Shown piece by piece: positions 50,577 through 63,100 of a DNA stretch of 64,000 nucleotides. Position 1 is the stretch's first letter. Each line of letters starts with the position of its first letter. Origin of the DNA: Halichondria panicea (taxonomy: Eukaryota > Porifera > Demospongiae > Suberitida > Halichondriidae); contig NC_087381.1 of the NCBI RefSeq assembly GCF_963675165.1, positions 4,341,378 to 4,405,377 on the forward strand. The letters are read 5' to 3'. Under the pieces are notes generated by a model, which searched no databases, had not been told where the DNA came from, and saw only the letters and a program-made list of their open reading frames with translations. The translations under genes and the position numbers were made by a program.

Positions 50577-50699
50577 CAGAGGAGTGAAGACACGATTAAC
50601 CTTAGCTCTAATTAGCTAATTATCGCGACCTTTTAATTACATTCTTTGAACGATTCATCTTTTCTTTCTTTATAACCTCTACATATTGAGCTAGAGCAA

Positions 50700-50970
50700 A
50701 GTAAGCCTTTTCTCCTACTGGAGGTACCCCTATGGCCAAGTTGTCAGGACCTGAAGGTAATAGGACCCCTATAAGAAGCACCTCAAGTACTCCTATCTCT
50801 AAGATCCCTGTGAGAAGCATCCCAGGCACTCTGATCTTGTCTCTGTGAGAAGCACTCTTGATCCTGTCTCCAGGATCCCTATGAGGAGCACCCCAGGCAC
50901 TCCTGTCTCCAAGATTCCTGTGAGAAGCACCCCAGGCACTCCTGTCTCTGTGATAAAGCTGCAACATGGT
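50700..50970. repeat. Degenerate minisatellite (about 30 and 60 bp periodicity)
   Basis: Repeats of 'ctgtgagaagcaccccaggcactcctgtctc' variants. The minus-strand frame (50967-50620) is the repeat translated as DRSAWGA/HRDPG units. Coding status unknown and unlikely. Confidence 0.6.
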
Positions 50971-51258
50971 TCAGAGTGTCTCCAACATGAAGAACATCAA
51001 TGACACTAACAGTCTCAGCTTCTAGCACCCCTTTATTTGTATGGTTTGCTCCGTGCCTGCAAGAATTGCCTGTCACTCATACTAATATACAGTAGACTCT
51101 CGCTATTCCGGCTCTCTGAAATGCGGCCACCTCGATATACCGGCCATTTGGTTTGGCACGGAATGCTAGCTATACTAAGGTTAATCGTGTCCTCCCTCCT
51201 CTGCCCTCTTCTACTCTATCTATGATATAGCTAAGTGCATGTATAGCCTGCAGTGCAC

Positions 51259-51309
51259 TAGCCTCGAATCCAGGCCGATTGGATTTTAATCGGCCTTGTC
51301 TGGAGGCTA
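51259..51309. mobile_element. Minimal 51-bp TAGCCTCGA-family palindrome with 9-bp target duplication
   Basis: TAGCCTCGAATCCAGGCCG, a short centre and the inverted end. It is flanked by perfect GCAGTGCAC (51250-51258, 51310-51318). The empty site is seen at about 29937 and 36667 ('gcagtgcacatgcac'). Confidence 0.9.
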
Positions 51310-51501
51310 GCAGTGCACATGCACATCATGTTTTTCAAACAGGGAGATGTAATGCGCGTGCATCAGCATGGTGTTTGATTTTGAAGCCTCCTACCATCAT
51401 GCAGTCTCTCCACTCTCATGAGCTTATGTTGAAACAACCATATTGATTAGAAAATGCCAGGTGCAAGACGAAACTTGGAGAAGCGTCTATACTTAGCTAA
51501 T

Positions 51502-51738
51502 CAGTGGCGGATCCAGACAGGTTCCATGGGTTCCATGGAACCCCCCTTTCACACAAGAACACACTGGAGTGGAGATCAACTTACCAAGCTTGCAACTCAG
51601 CTTAAATGATCGCGATCTGTAGTCGATATGTGGGCAGGGCTCTCTAATGGGCATGCTCATTGCTTAGGAAAAGTGATGACCTTTTTTAAAATTAACTGTT
51701 TTGGAACCTCCCTCTCAACATTCCTGGATCCGCCACTG
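51502..51738. mobile_element. CAGTGGCGGATCCAG MITE (237 bp) with 5-bp target duplication
   Basis: The ends CAGTGGCGGATCCAG and CTGGATCCGCCACTG are flanked by CTAAT (51497-51501 and 51739-51743). The sister site at about 36886 is empty. It belongs to the same broad class as the 34408-36149 element. Confidence 0.85.
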
Positions 51739-52003
51739 CTAATGGACAGATCGAGTATTATGGTATTCACTGAGAGTATCATGATATTCTTGAATTATTG
51801 TGGACTCTATACACTGATGAGTCCCTGCACTTACACAAACTAACAGCTAGCGAGCTGGAGATGAAACTGGTTGTCATGAGTTTCTATTTGAATTTAAGGT
51901 TCAGTCTAAACTTTTTTATATAGGGTTGCACTATGAGTGTGCTATATAGGTAGGCCCTGCATGATAAATTATGCTTTTTGTTCACCCATTTCTTAATATT
52001 ATT

Positions 52004-52848
52004 TAGCCTCGACCCCCGGCCGATCCGTTTCCAATTGAACGCTAGGTCGCCTACTAGGCCTGGTATAGCCTCGACCCCAGGCCGATCGTCTCCAATTGAA
52101 CGCTAGGTCGCCTACTAGGCCTGGTATTGATTGTATTTGGGCGTGATCTGGGCGTGGTTTTTTAATACATTGACTCGTGGTACAACAAAAAATGAATCCT
52201 CCAACAGTGGTCTTCAACAACAGCCTCTGGGGCAGTATACAGCAGGAAATACTTCCCAGAAGACACTTCTTTGGCAGTGGCAACCAAATCTTTGTCGATT
52301 CCTTTATTGCTACTGAGGATGGCAGCAGAAACACCTCTATTGTTTAGACTCCTGATCTGGTCAATCATGAGTCTCATGATGAGAGATACAAGGGGAGAGA
52401 CAATTAACAAGAACAACACTTTTGTCAACAGGAGGAGCCTTGGTCCTACCTAGCTTGTAGTCCATTAAAAAGGGTAGCAACTGATATAGCAGAGACTTGC
52501 CATACCCCGTTGGGAACCAGATAAACACGTCCCTTCCCTCAAACAGGAGCTTGAGAGCCTGGGCCTGTTCTGCCATGAGAGTGAGGCCATCTTGCTTCAA
52601 ACAAGACAACGAGTTGCATGCCAGCTAGCTAGCTATAAATTGAGAACATGACACGGAGCTAAATTACTGTAACTTTTTACGGGAGTAAAATGCCTCTACG
52701 TACACCTTTAGTATTACAGAAAAAAGCGAAACAAAATGTAAAGAATCACTGCTTTTGTTTCCGGTTCCTGCCACGCCCAGATACAATCAATACCACGTAT
52801 TTTTCAACTTCGTTCTATTAAAAAAAAATCGGCCTGGGACCGAGGCTA
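52004..52848. mobile_element. TAGCCTCGA-family element (845 bp) with RecQ-like fragment and 9-bp target duplication
   Basis: The termini TAGCCTCGACCCCCGGCCG and GGGACCGAGGCTA are flanked by perfect AATATTATT (51995-52003, 52849-52857). The left TIR is tandemly doubled (second start about 52066). The corresponding site near 30376 in unit 1 is empty. Confidence 0.9.
52162..52609 (-). pseudogene. RecQ-like helicase fragment (second copy)
   Basis: Minus-strand frames 52609-52361 and 52428-52162 encode LKLLFEGRDVFIWFPTGYGK and LLYQLLPFLMDYKLG (motif I region), then frames shift to IVSPLVSLIM and IRSLNNRGVSAAIL (Ia region), ending FLLYTAPEAVVEDHCW before motif II. It is frameshifted and truncated. 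Compared with the 47.4-kb copy it keeps LLPFLMDYKLG in frame, so the two decayed independently. Confidence 0.75.
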
Positions 52849-52859
52849 AATATTATTCT

Positions 52860-54155
52860 CATAAAAAATCCGATTATTCTCGTAAAAATTCCAGAAAGAT
52901 GTGACATTACAACAGACTCATTCATCTTAAGGTTTTGAATTGATCCATAATCTCTTCAGCCATTTTTTGCCATGAGAACATCGTTATGCAAAACTTAATG
53001 TAAGGATCTTTACCAAAAATAGACATTTATGCCTTACACCTATTATACTAAAATTATTCCGAGCATAATTTATCAGGGCCTAGTGTCAGGTCAGGCGTTA
53101 TAGTTTTTGGAAAGAATTTTCCTAATTATAACCACTTTAATACTGCATGGGTTGTCGTGCATGTGTATATACACTACAGTAGTATAAAAGTTGCTTATGT
53201 GTGTGTGGGGAAAAATTCTGACGCCAGTTGGTTGATCCTTTAAATAATCCATCATGTTATGTTTGCTACAATCTCCCATCTCGGACTTTGACATCCAATA
53301 TGAGCTAGTGTTTATTGTTAAGACTTTTAATAGGTTGACAGCCCAATAATAACCCATAATTTCACTAACCAATGATATTTTTATTTTTCGTGTTCTAAGT
53401 GGGTGCATGTATATATCTCTTATTGAGGTACTCGGTCTTTACTTCCTCCCATCTTATCTCTGCCGCACAAACAACAGACACTAGCGTAGTTTTACATGTG
53501 TTTGATAAGGATCGACTCGTTCGAACTACCCTATACTCTTACGACTGCATATAGCTTGGGACATGGATTTAGTTAGGTGCATGGCTTTGAAGTTATACTG
53601 ACAGCCAGCTGGCTTCACTCCAGATTGAGGCCCAGTCCTAAATAGGCTTCTTATTAGCTGTTTCTGATTGTTCCAGGGATGAATGACTGTACAGTGAAGT
53701 GTAAGACGTTGTAAGACATTGTACACTCACCAATCCACCCACACACATACAGGCTCTGTTCTCACGTATACCAAAGTTTTCTAGCCTCAGTTGATGACTT
53801 TTTGCCTGAGCAATGAGAACAGGCAGTGTAGAAATTAAGGCAAAATTGATTGGGTAAAGAAATCCTTAACACAAGAGCTAGATATATTATTATCAGGAGT
53901 AGATCTACATGAACAAGTAGCCTGATATTATTATAAAAAAGCACACACACAATGATCAAACAACAATGTCTATTGTGTTCAATTTAGTAAGACCTACAGT
54001 CCTATACATACAGTCAGTCACTCGCAGCATTCACAGCCTGCATGTAAAGAAAGTAACAATGCTCGAGGTAGTAACTACAATCAATTATATATTTTATACA
54101 GCCATGCTTGCATGTTTAATAACAAGAAAAAATATTAACACATGCAATACATAAT
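52860..54155. other. Duplicated spacer downstream of the Roco gene
   Basis: Homologous to about 37200-38890 (after unit 2) but lacking the 465-bp segment with the CA run. Minus-strand frames at 53408-53091 and 53726-53526 have counterparts there with different ends, so no gene is called. Confidence 0.5.
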
Positions 54156-57100
54156 TTATTCTGTGCACCCAGTGAAAGTTAAATTTACCTTTTCTTTCAA
54201 GTACTGACAGATCTTGGTAGCAATCCCGTCCTTACCCAGTTCCAATAAGATCCTAATCAGTGTTCTGAATGTTGCTTCACTGGGCTCATGACCTCTCCAG
54301 ATTGACAAACAGTTGATCACTGCCACTTGATTGCTTCTACTTAAATAAGTATCTCGCCTCACGTCAACCTGTTCATTGTCAGTTAACTTCAGTGGGTTGA
54401 GGTATAGCTCCACATCATCAAAGTGCATAGCTAATAGAGCAAGGTCGTCCTGTTCAATCTCTCGATCCAATTGCTCGTCAGTGACTCCATGCTTCACCAT
54501 TAACTCATGGAGGCTAGTCCCTGGATCCTATATGCATGTACATAAGCATAATACTATATAGCCATGCAACCTCTGGTCAGGAGTAAACCGTAAAACGCTG
54601 ATTTTAGAGTACGTATACACATTATCTAATTAATAAAGCAAGCATGCATTTAAAGTGGGGCCCAAGGGGTAATAATAATTATGTCAGAGAAAGGTAAATT
54701 AGATAGACGACTCACCATACTAAACACAGAGGGATCAATATCATCATGAGCCACACCAGCTAGGTCCTGTGACAAAATTATAGCGTGTAAATATGTAAAA
54801 CACACGTACATGCACGTAAAAATGCACAACAGGGATTAATAATTATTGACAACTTACCAGAGGGTTTCTCCCCGAGAAAACGCTGTACTTGTTGAGGGTC
54901 TCCCTTAGACAGCTGTAAGTTCCCTCAGTCTCATCTCTCCACGTCTCAAGAGCCTGGACCACCTCCTGTTTAGGACTGCTTGAATGAACTTTGACATTCG
55001 AATGGCTCAGGATTCTTCTGTACATGCGACTGTTTCGAAATACTTGATCTCGATCTTCAATGTCGGGGTCGGCAACCTGATCGGCAAAATAGGAAATGAA
55101 ACCACTGGAAATTACTATGTCTTTCTTGACATTTTTCTCACTGTGGATACATTGTATAATGGTTGGATCCAGGCCAGCGTACGGCTCAAACTTTAAGAGG
55201 TGCTCCAAGGATAGGGCAAACTGACGTGTTGATCTAATCATTTTTTTGTTAGAGGATACAGCTGCTGCAATATCTTTTATATTTACCAGGGGGGGCTTTT
55301 CAAAGGATTTTTGGCAACATAATTTGGATCAATCACCGATTCAATCACATTCAAATTTTCAAATTGGCTAAAACTTTCAACAGTCTCACGGATTTTACTG
55401 ACAATTCTGCAGCGAAGAATCAGACCTTCAGGTCGAACTGTGTTAGTGTACATTTTGAGAGCAAGAGATTGGCCATTCTCAGCAAGCTCAAGGTGTGTGG
55501 TGATCCCGTCATCGTCACACCAGCATATTCCACTCTTCCACACAGAGCAGAATTTCTGCAGGGAAGGGACATTGAGCGATATTTTGCTAGCCGGGGCAAG
55601 GCCGAACGTGAATACTACTCTCAGAATGAGGACTTGAAAGCAGCGAGAATCGAAAAACTGTGTGTCTTGAGAGGTTTTGAGTATCCAGCCAAAGTGGTAC
55701 TTGATGCCTTGAGCTTCTTCCCACACTTGCTCTGGAGTTTCGATTCGAATCAGCCCTGGAAAGAAGATGTATCGATTTTCAGACTCGGGAACTGAAGCAT
55801 CTGTGGCAGTGGAAGCAATCTCCTTTGAAATGAAATCCAAGACTTGCTTATCTATGATTTCGAAACACAACTCTAAATGGGACATGAAAGCAATCAGCAT
55901 CTCTATGTCAAAGCCATCAAATGCTTCACTAAATTTCGACAAAGACACCACTCCAGTGCTTGATGCGAGCTTGCAGTGTTGACGGAAATTTTCAGGAGCA
56001 AACACGGTCCCAGTGACTTTGGACAGAAGTGCTGTTTGATCAATCACTAAGAAAGACTTCTCTGGAGAGGTATCATTGCAGAGAAACAATAGGAGACCAC
56101 TTTTATGCAGCTGGTCACAGATCTGTACAAGGTGAGGGATGGTGCTGGGAATGAAGGAGAGAATATTTTGCCTGCGTTCTGACAGAGGCCTGTGAAGATT
56201 GCTCTTAATTCTTGCGTAGACATTTCCCAACGACAAAGCAAGGTCATCTTTGAAGGTTTCAGCAAGGTAGATGTAGAAGGTGTGAGCATTTAGGCTGATG
56301 GTTTCTGGAGAGCGGAGAATAGCGGAGCTTTTCTGGATCTGTTTTCTCGCCTTTTTCATGTCATCCGAATCAGCAAAGCGACAATCCATTGGAATGAACT
56401 CTTTGAACTCGAACTTGGCTTGATAATAGGGGCAAAAATACCCTCTTTGGCTTGTGGATCTTCTCCCATTTTCTTCACTTGGTCAGCATGGCTACCAATT
56501 ACTATCACATGTGCTTTGCTTTTCAGATTGGTGCACTGGTTTTGAACAAGGGTCAACCAACGATTTGTGGAATCAATAATCGCCTGCTCACTTTCTACAA
56601 GCTTGGCACAGAGGATAATGATGGGTGGTGAGGTTTGAACAGCATTCTCCAGAATGGCACAGTGGCTCGTGTAAAACTCTTTCTGACCAGCGAAATCGAA
56701 GTAAACGATTCTCCCGAACTCTTTGGTGTATACATCGTACGGTATGATTCCAACTGTCCTCGCATCAACACCATCTACGGGTCTTGCCTTCTGCAATTTA
56801 GCCAGAAAACCTTTTGAGCTCAGAATGGACTTCAACAGAGTACTCTTTCCCACGCCACCATCACCAGTGAGGAGCACAAACAGAGGAAGGTGTGGAGGTT
56901 GCTCAGAAGAAAGTTTTCCAATGAGCTTGCTGTGTTTTTTGTAGACATTGGCAGCCTTGGCTCCGTGTTTCAAGAGGAGCTTTATAATCTTAGGGTCATT
57001 GGCCAAATCGAGAGGTGACTTGCCTTCTTTGTCGGTCACATTTGGATTGCTGTGGCACTCTACCAGTAAAAACTTCAACACTGATTTTTGATTTTTCTTC

Positions 57101-60100
57101 ACTGCTAGTAAGAGGACACCTAAGAATACAGATTAAGCTTTATGACGGGTCGGGATTACGTAGAATGAATAGTCAAAATACAGCGCTAATAATGGTAAAC
57201 GACATTTATACATCATGTTATTGGTTACTTGGCTACACACTGCAATAGCAAAGATCGATTAATAACTTAATTATCAGTATTGTTATAGGTCAGTCAACAC
57301 TAGCAGCAGAGATACACCTCTTTACAATTAAGCCCACCGCTGCTATTCTCAACATTCACAACAAGCAATACAGATAAATAACAATAATTACAACTTTATC
57401 CAGTATCTTGACGGAGAGAGGGGCTTTTTATCCTCCTTATGCTACTATGCAATTATTTCACATACATCATTATCGTGCTATAGCTAGGCTATGTTATTGA
57501 ACAGAATGCATATGGAATATAGAACCAACAGGTTAAAAATGAAATTGGATTTTACTTTTTGTATCACAGTGATGAGTGATGGCGAAATACTGGACTGTAT
57601 TCAATTGCAAAGAGTTGTAGGCCAGAGTGAGTGGGGTGTCACCAGCCTTGTTGACTGGCTCTGTGGAAAAACATCATCAATAAACACGTGTATAACAGCA
57701 ATGATAAAACACTTACTTTCTGGATCAACATACTTGTTGATGAGAGCCTTGATCATCTCCAGATTACCACGGGAACACTCAAGGGAGAGAGGGGTGTCTC
57801 CAGCCTCATTCACTGCAACTATAGATACAAGCTAATTGTGGGCACTATTAGTTTTCTAGAATTTTATACTGTGTATCGTGCATGCTATGCAATTGTCAAC
57901 GCGTAAAACCACTGTTCATGATATTCATGTTTCAGGTCTTCCGCCCGCATTGAATTTTAGTTGCTGCCTATATTGTGTGTTGTGGCTTTATTGCATCATA
58001 CAATGGTTTGTTTCACAATAATGATGTCACTTTAAGGAAAAATGATAGCGCCTGCTATAAAACCAGAAATAGGACTTTCACATTTAAAGCGGCCGACTGC
58101 ATTAACACCAAATACATGCAGTGTAATAAAACTAACAAGTTAAACGAGATTTACTTGTTGTGTCACAGTGATGAGTGATGGCGAGGTATTTGACCACTTC
58201 CCAGTGTCCACCTTTGTATGCCAGAGAGAGTGCGGTGTCACCAGCCGTGCTTACTCCACCTGTTTATGCATTTCCGTTCACATGTGTACTGAGGTGATGA
58301 AATTCATGCAATGCCTACTTCTAGGATCACAGTGATGCTTATTCACAAGGTACTTGACTGTATCCAAGTGGCCATTGGCACAGGCCAGCAAGAGTGGGGT
58401 GTCACCAGCCTTGTTGACTGACTCTGCATGTAGAATACCATCATCAACAAACAGTGTAATAGCACTCATAAAACCTGAGGTGCGGCGCGGCACCACGGGT
58501 TATTGGGGCTAGCCCTGAGGCTCGTCTCATAGTAGTGAGTAGTAGAGGGGCTCAGCAACTGGATATCTGCAAGTCTGTCTGTCAAACTTTTAGCGTGACA
58601 ATGGCAGTTAAATTCGTACATACAATTAAAGTGAAGCGACAAGTAGGTACAGTATGAAACCGATACAAGAGAGGAGAGGTTGGCATTGCAAAGGGATTGG
58701 GCCATGGGAACGTCAGAAACTAATAAAATGACGGATCAAAGAGAGCAGATCCTTTTCAACAATAACTTTGCTCTAAGGCTCGCCCCACACAATGCTTTTA
58801 GCATTCCCTCAGTCAGCCTGTCTGTCTGTCTGTCGTTCTGTGTATTCTGAGTTTACTCACCTGGATGCGATAGCACTGTGTTTGTACCATGGATAGCTTC
58901 AACACAACAAGGTAGTAGTTTATTAAATTTGATGTTAAAGCTTCGATCGTTGTTGAATAAAAGCTAAGAAGTTAAAAAGCTCAAACGCACGTTGGCCTAG
59001 ATGTTGTCGAATAAAAACTAAGAAGTTAAAAAGCTCAAACGCACGTTGGCCTAGACGTACACGCGGCTTTGACTCACTATCCCTCAAATTAACACCGAGG
59101 GTAATTGCACTTCAGTACTCTAGTTTTACTTACTTTTTGGATCAACATTCTTGTTGATGAGAGCCTGGACCATCTTCAGGTTACCACGGGAACACTCAAG
59201 GGAGAGAGGAGTGTCTCCAACCACATTCATTGCAACTGTGGATACAAGCAAATTGTGGGCAGCAGTATATAGAATGCCTGTGGTATTTCATACACTGTAC
59301 TGTCGTCTTTGCAATGGGTATATATGGTATAAGCACTATTTGTTATAATTATACGCAGGAAATGAGGTGCTATACAGGAACACTTTAATTAACGGCAACT
59401 TTTCAGAAACATGTACGCATATCTTTAACAGTGCATGCATGGCTGTTCATTAACTAAATGGGATTTACTCATTGTATCACAGTGATGAGTGATGGCGAGA
59501 TACTTGACCACTTCGCAGTGTCCACCTTTGTAGGCCTGAGAGAGTGGGGTGTCACCAGCCTTGTTGACTGTACCTGTAAATGTACAACAGATGGAACAAT
59601 TGATGGGCCATATGCAGTGCCTACTTTTAGGATCACAATGATACTCTTTCACAAGGTACTTGGCTGTTTCCAAGTGACCATTGGCACAGGCTAGAGAGAG
59701 TGGGGTGTCACCAGCTTTGTTGACTGAACCTGGACAAATAGCTATATATTAGTCGATGTTCCAACATAATTATAGAGCGTTCTGTTTAGATGCGTGCATG
59801 CGAATAATTATGTTCTAATCAGTGGCGTAGGAACAAGGGGGCTCCAGGGGCTACAGCCCCCCTTTATTTTGGTGGATGCACCACTGCACTAGCTGGATTA
59901 CAATCATGCAATACTTATAATTATGCTGTCAATTTTCCCAAACTCAATGGAATCCAGAGAAACACACCTGTTTAGATTGCATCAGAAGAGCATGTTTATT
60001 GGAGGACAAACCACAGATCCCCCTTTACCTGCTGTTGACGCTTTGACACGTACCCATCAGAAATGTTACAAAGAGAGCGTACAAAGTTACTAAAATCAAC

Positions 60101-63100
60101 GCATGTATATCAGTGATAAAAAAAGCATAATTGTTTGCCCGTGTTGTGGCGCACCCCCTCACCTAAATGTGTATGGGGGTTCTTAAGAGGGGCCCTTACC
60201 TTGTTTGGCACTTTTAAGGTTTCAGCACCCCGATACATCATTTGGCGGGTATAGCTGAAGGTGTACGCTACATTTTGGTACCAGCTACTTCCTGTTCTGA
60301 TATATAGAAGTGCATGTCGTCCTCCAGCTCCAAGAGTACTTTAAGGCCGTCAAGACCCCTGCACATTCCGGCCATTATTTGGGAAAGGGGAGGGGTTTCA
60401 CAAGGGTATTGGGCGTGGCTGGGTAACGGTTGGATTACCAAGGAAAAAAAGGGGCCAAAATTGAGGTCAGTGGGTGAGAGCTTGTTGCAGAAATTAGCAC
60501 GTGAGTCGGGCGAGGTAGCAGAGATTGTTATTCTAGCGAAAATCATTCAGCATGTTAATGGTTAATAATTATTAAGCTAGGACACATTTTATTATGTGCC
60601 ACACGCGTATCAGCTCCCCTTCCAAGTAAGCATAACAAGTTTTCTGTTTTAAGTGCATGTGAGCCTCACCTTCACACTTAGAACAGTACACATGCATGCA
60701 GGACACTTAGAACAGAAATGTTTATAATTATTAAGTACATAAAATCTTTGAATTGTAAAATCAGTTGTTAAAATAAGGTATGTTTGCATTTCCTGGCGCT
60801 GTGACGGATTGACGTACGGCTCGTTTTGGTGCTTCCCCCGGCCAATCGTAGCAATTTGTCACATTGCATTGCAAGCGTGTTAGAAATTAAACTCTAGATA
60901 TGCTTGTGTACATTCAAGAGAAATAGAAGCCATGCAAATTAGTGGGTCTGAGATAATAGTACTTATAATGCAATGATTAACTTACTTCTAGGATCGCAAG
61001 TATGCTCATTTGCAAGGTATTTGGCTGTATCCAAGTGGTCGTTGGCACAAGCCAGAATGAGAGGGGTGTCACCAGCCTTGTTACATGGGCCTGTGTATAT
61101 ACACTATAATCATGCAATGAATTGTTGGTATAACATCACAATCAAAAGGATTGTTGGTACTAGGTCTGTATAGCGGAGCTAATTATAAGTAAGAAGTGGA
61201 AAGCACATGCATACACCAAAGAATAATGATATTAGTAGATCCATGTGGCAAAAGTTATTTTTACATGTTGGGTAAACTTTTTCAAATGTTGCGTAAACTT
61301 ACTTCTAGGATCACAATTCTGCTTGTTTACAAGGTAATTAACTGTGTCCAAGTGACCAATGGCACAAGCCAGAGAGAATGGGGTGTCACCAGCCTTGTTG
61401 ACTGAGCCTGTGAACACAAAATAACATTAATATTGAGCTACAGTCATCAGTGACCGTCCACTAAAGTCAGACTAACAAGAAGTAGGTTGGTCTATTATGA
61501 TGTATATAGGAGGCTCAGGGAAAGGAAAAACCTTCTGATGGATGGACGGCCGGGGGTTACCTATCAAAGATTTGTACTGCTGCACTGAGGAGAGTGCAAG
61601 TGCAGCACAATCAGATTGTAGGATTTTCGGAGGTAATGGGGATTCATGGCTCGATTAGCATAATTATATAGTTATTCGGGTGAGTGAGCGAACTCCCAAT
61701 ACTGTAAACTGTAGAGTGGATATGCTGACCAAATCCATCTTCGTACCGTTTGTTCGTTCGTATCGACAAGCTCTTCTCTGTTACAATCTATGAAGCAAAT
61801 CTTTATACTGTCACTATATATATTGGCTTTAAAATATGCACTATGGATACCATAGAGAGTCGAATGTAAAAGGACAGCTAGCTAGAGGCAAAGGGGACGA
61901 GAAAAGGAAACTAGAGAGAGAGTGAGGTGCCACCAGTTCCACCAATGTTGACTGACTCTGCAGAATACCACCATGCATCAATGCAATACTTACTGTTTAG
62001 GTCAACATGCTTGTTGGTGAGAGCCTTGACCATCTCCAGGTTACCACGGGAACACTCAAGGGAGAGAGGGGTGTCTCCAGCCTTATTCACTGTAACTGTA
62101 CATACAACAAGCAAATCATGGACGCTAAAACAATTGTCAAAGTTAGTAGCTACACACACATTTTGGGTCACACTGATGTTTTTGAGCAAGATATTTGATA
62201 GTTTCCAAGTGTCTGTTTTTGTACGCCTGAGAGAGTGGGGTGTCACCAGCCTTGTTGACTGTGCCTGCAAACACCAATGAACTGTCAGTATTGGGCAGCA
62301 ATCATGCATCACCCAAAACGGATATATATTAATGGCTGATGCTCGATAAGTAACAGTATAGTGCATGTGCAGAGCTCAGAGAAGTAGAGCTGGTCTAGTT
62401 ATAGGAGTGATAATTAGTGTTATCCTACCTTTTGGATTGAGGCCCACAGTTTCCACAAGACACTTGACACAGTCCAGCCAACCATAGAATGCACACACTA
62501 GCTGACAGAGTACTATCACCTTCCTCTACAGCTGGTATATATCATTAGAACATTAAGTATAAGATAATAACATGACTGTATACATGCAGTACATGTAAAC
62601 CATTAGTATAGTACCGTATTACTGGAATGTTTTGCGAGCATCAAACATTTGCGAATTTTGCGAGGGTTGATCAATTCGCATCAATAAAATCAGCAAAACC
62701 TAAATTATTACTAGTAAATACACACAATCCTTGCCAGAACACAATAGTTAGATCGCAAAGGGACAAACTTTCTGCTGATTTGGCTCATTTGCAAAGGTTT
62801 CTCACCCGCAAAATATTCTAGTAATACGGTAATAGGTTAAGAGTGCAATATGAGATTAATAACACAAGTAATAAAACAAGTAATGGCAAGGCTTCTAATT
62901 GCACAAAGCTCGCAGCATATGTTAGTGGTGGCATAAGAGGGTGGCAATACAACATCAGTTTCGCTATACATGTAACCATGACCAGTCATTGCTAACCTTG
63001 CTGATTGCAAACACAGTCTGCCAACTTGTACTCTCCAATGCTCACTAGAGCTTCCACAACATCCTTCCACTGCATGTCAATATTCTTGACTTTGGCTGCC

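Larger units (their letters stand above)
57556..62264 (-). repeat. One-repeat-per-exon ankyrin array (11 exons)
   Basis: Each exon is 102 or 105 nt, phase 1 on both sides, beginning VNKAGDTPLS. Three sequence classes occur: A (AYKGGHxEVVKYLAITHHCDT), B (LECSRGNLEMVKALINKxVD) and C (LACANGHLDTVKYLVNKxxCD). The 5' to 3' order is A B C C C A B C A B A, evidence of higher-order triplet duplication. Confidence 0.85.

Noticed and set aside
50620-51076. Minus frames with DRSAWGA/HRDPG repeats
   Set aside because: Low-complexity minisatellite translation without splice sites or homologues that I recognise.
55364-55795. 143-codon plus-strand frame across COR
   Set aside because: Antisense shadow of the COR-coding frame, which has the family similarity.
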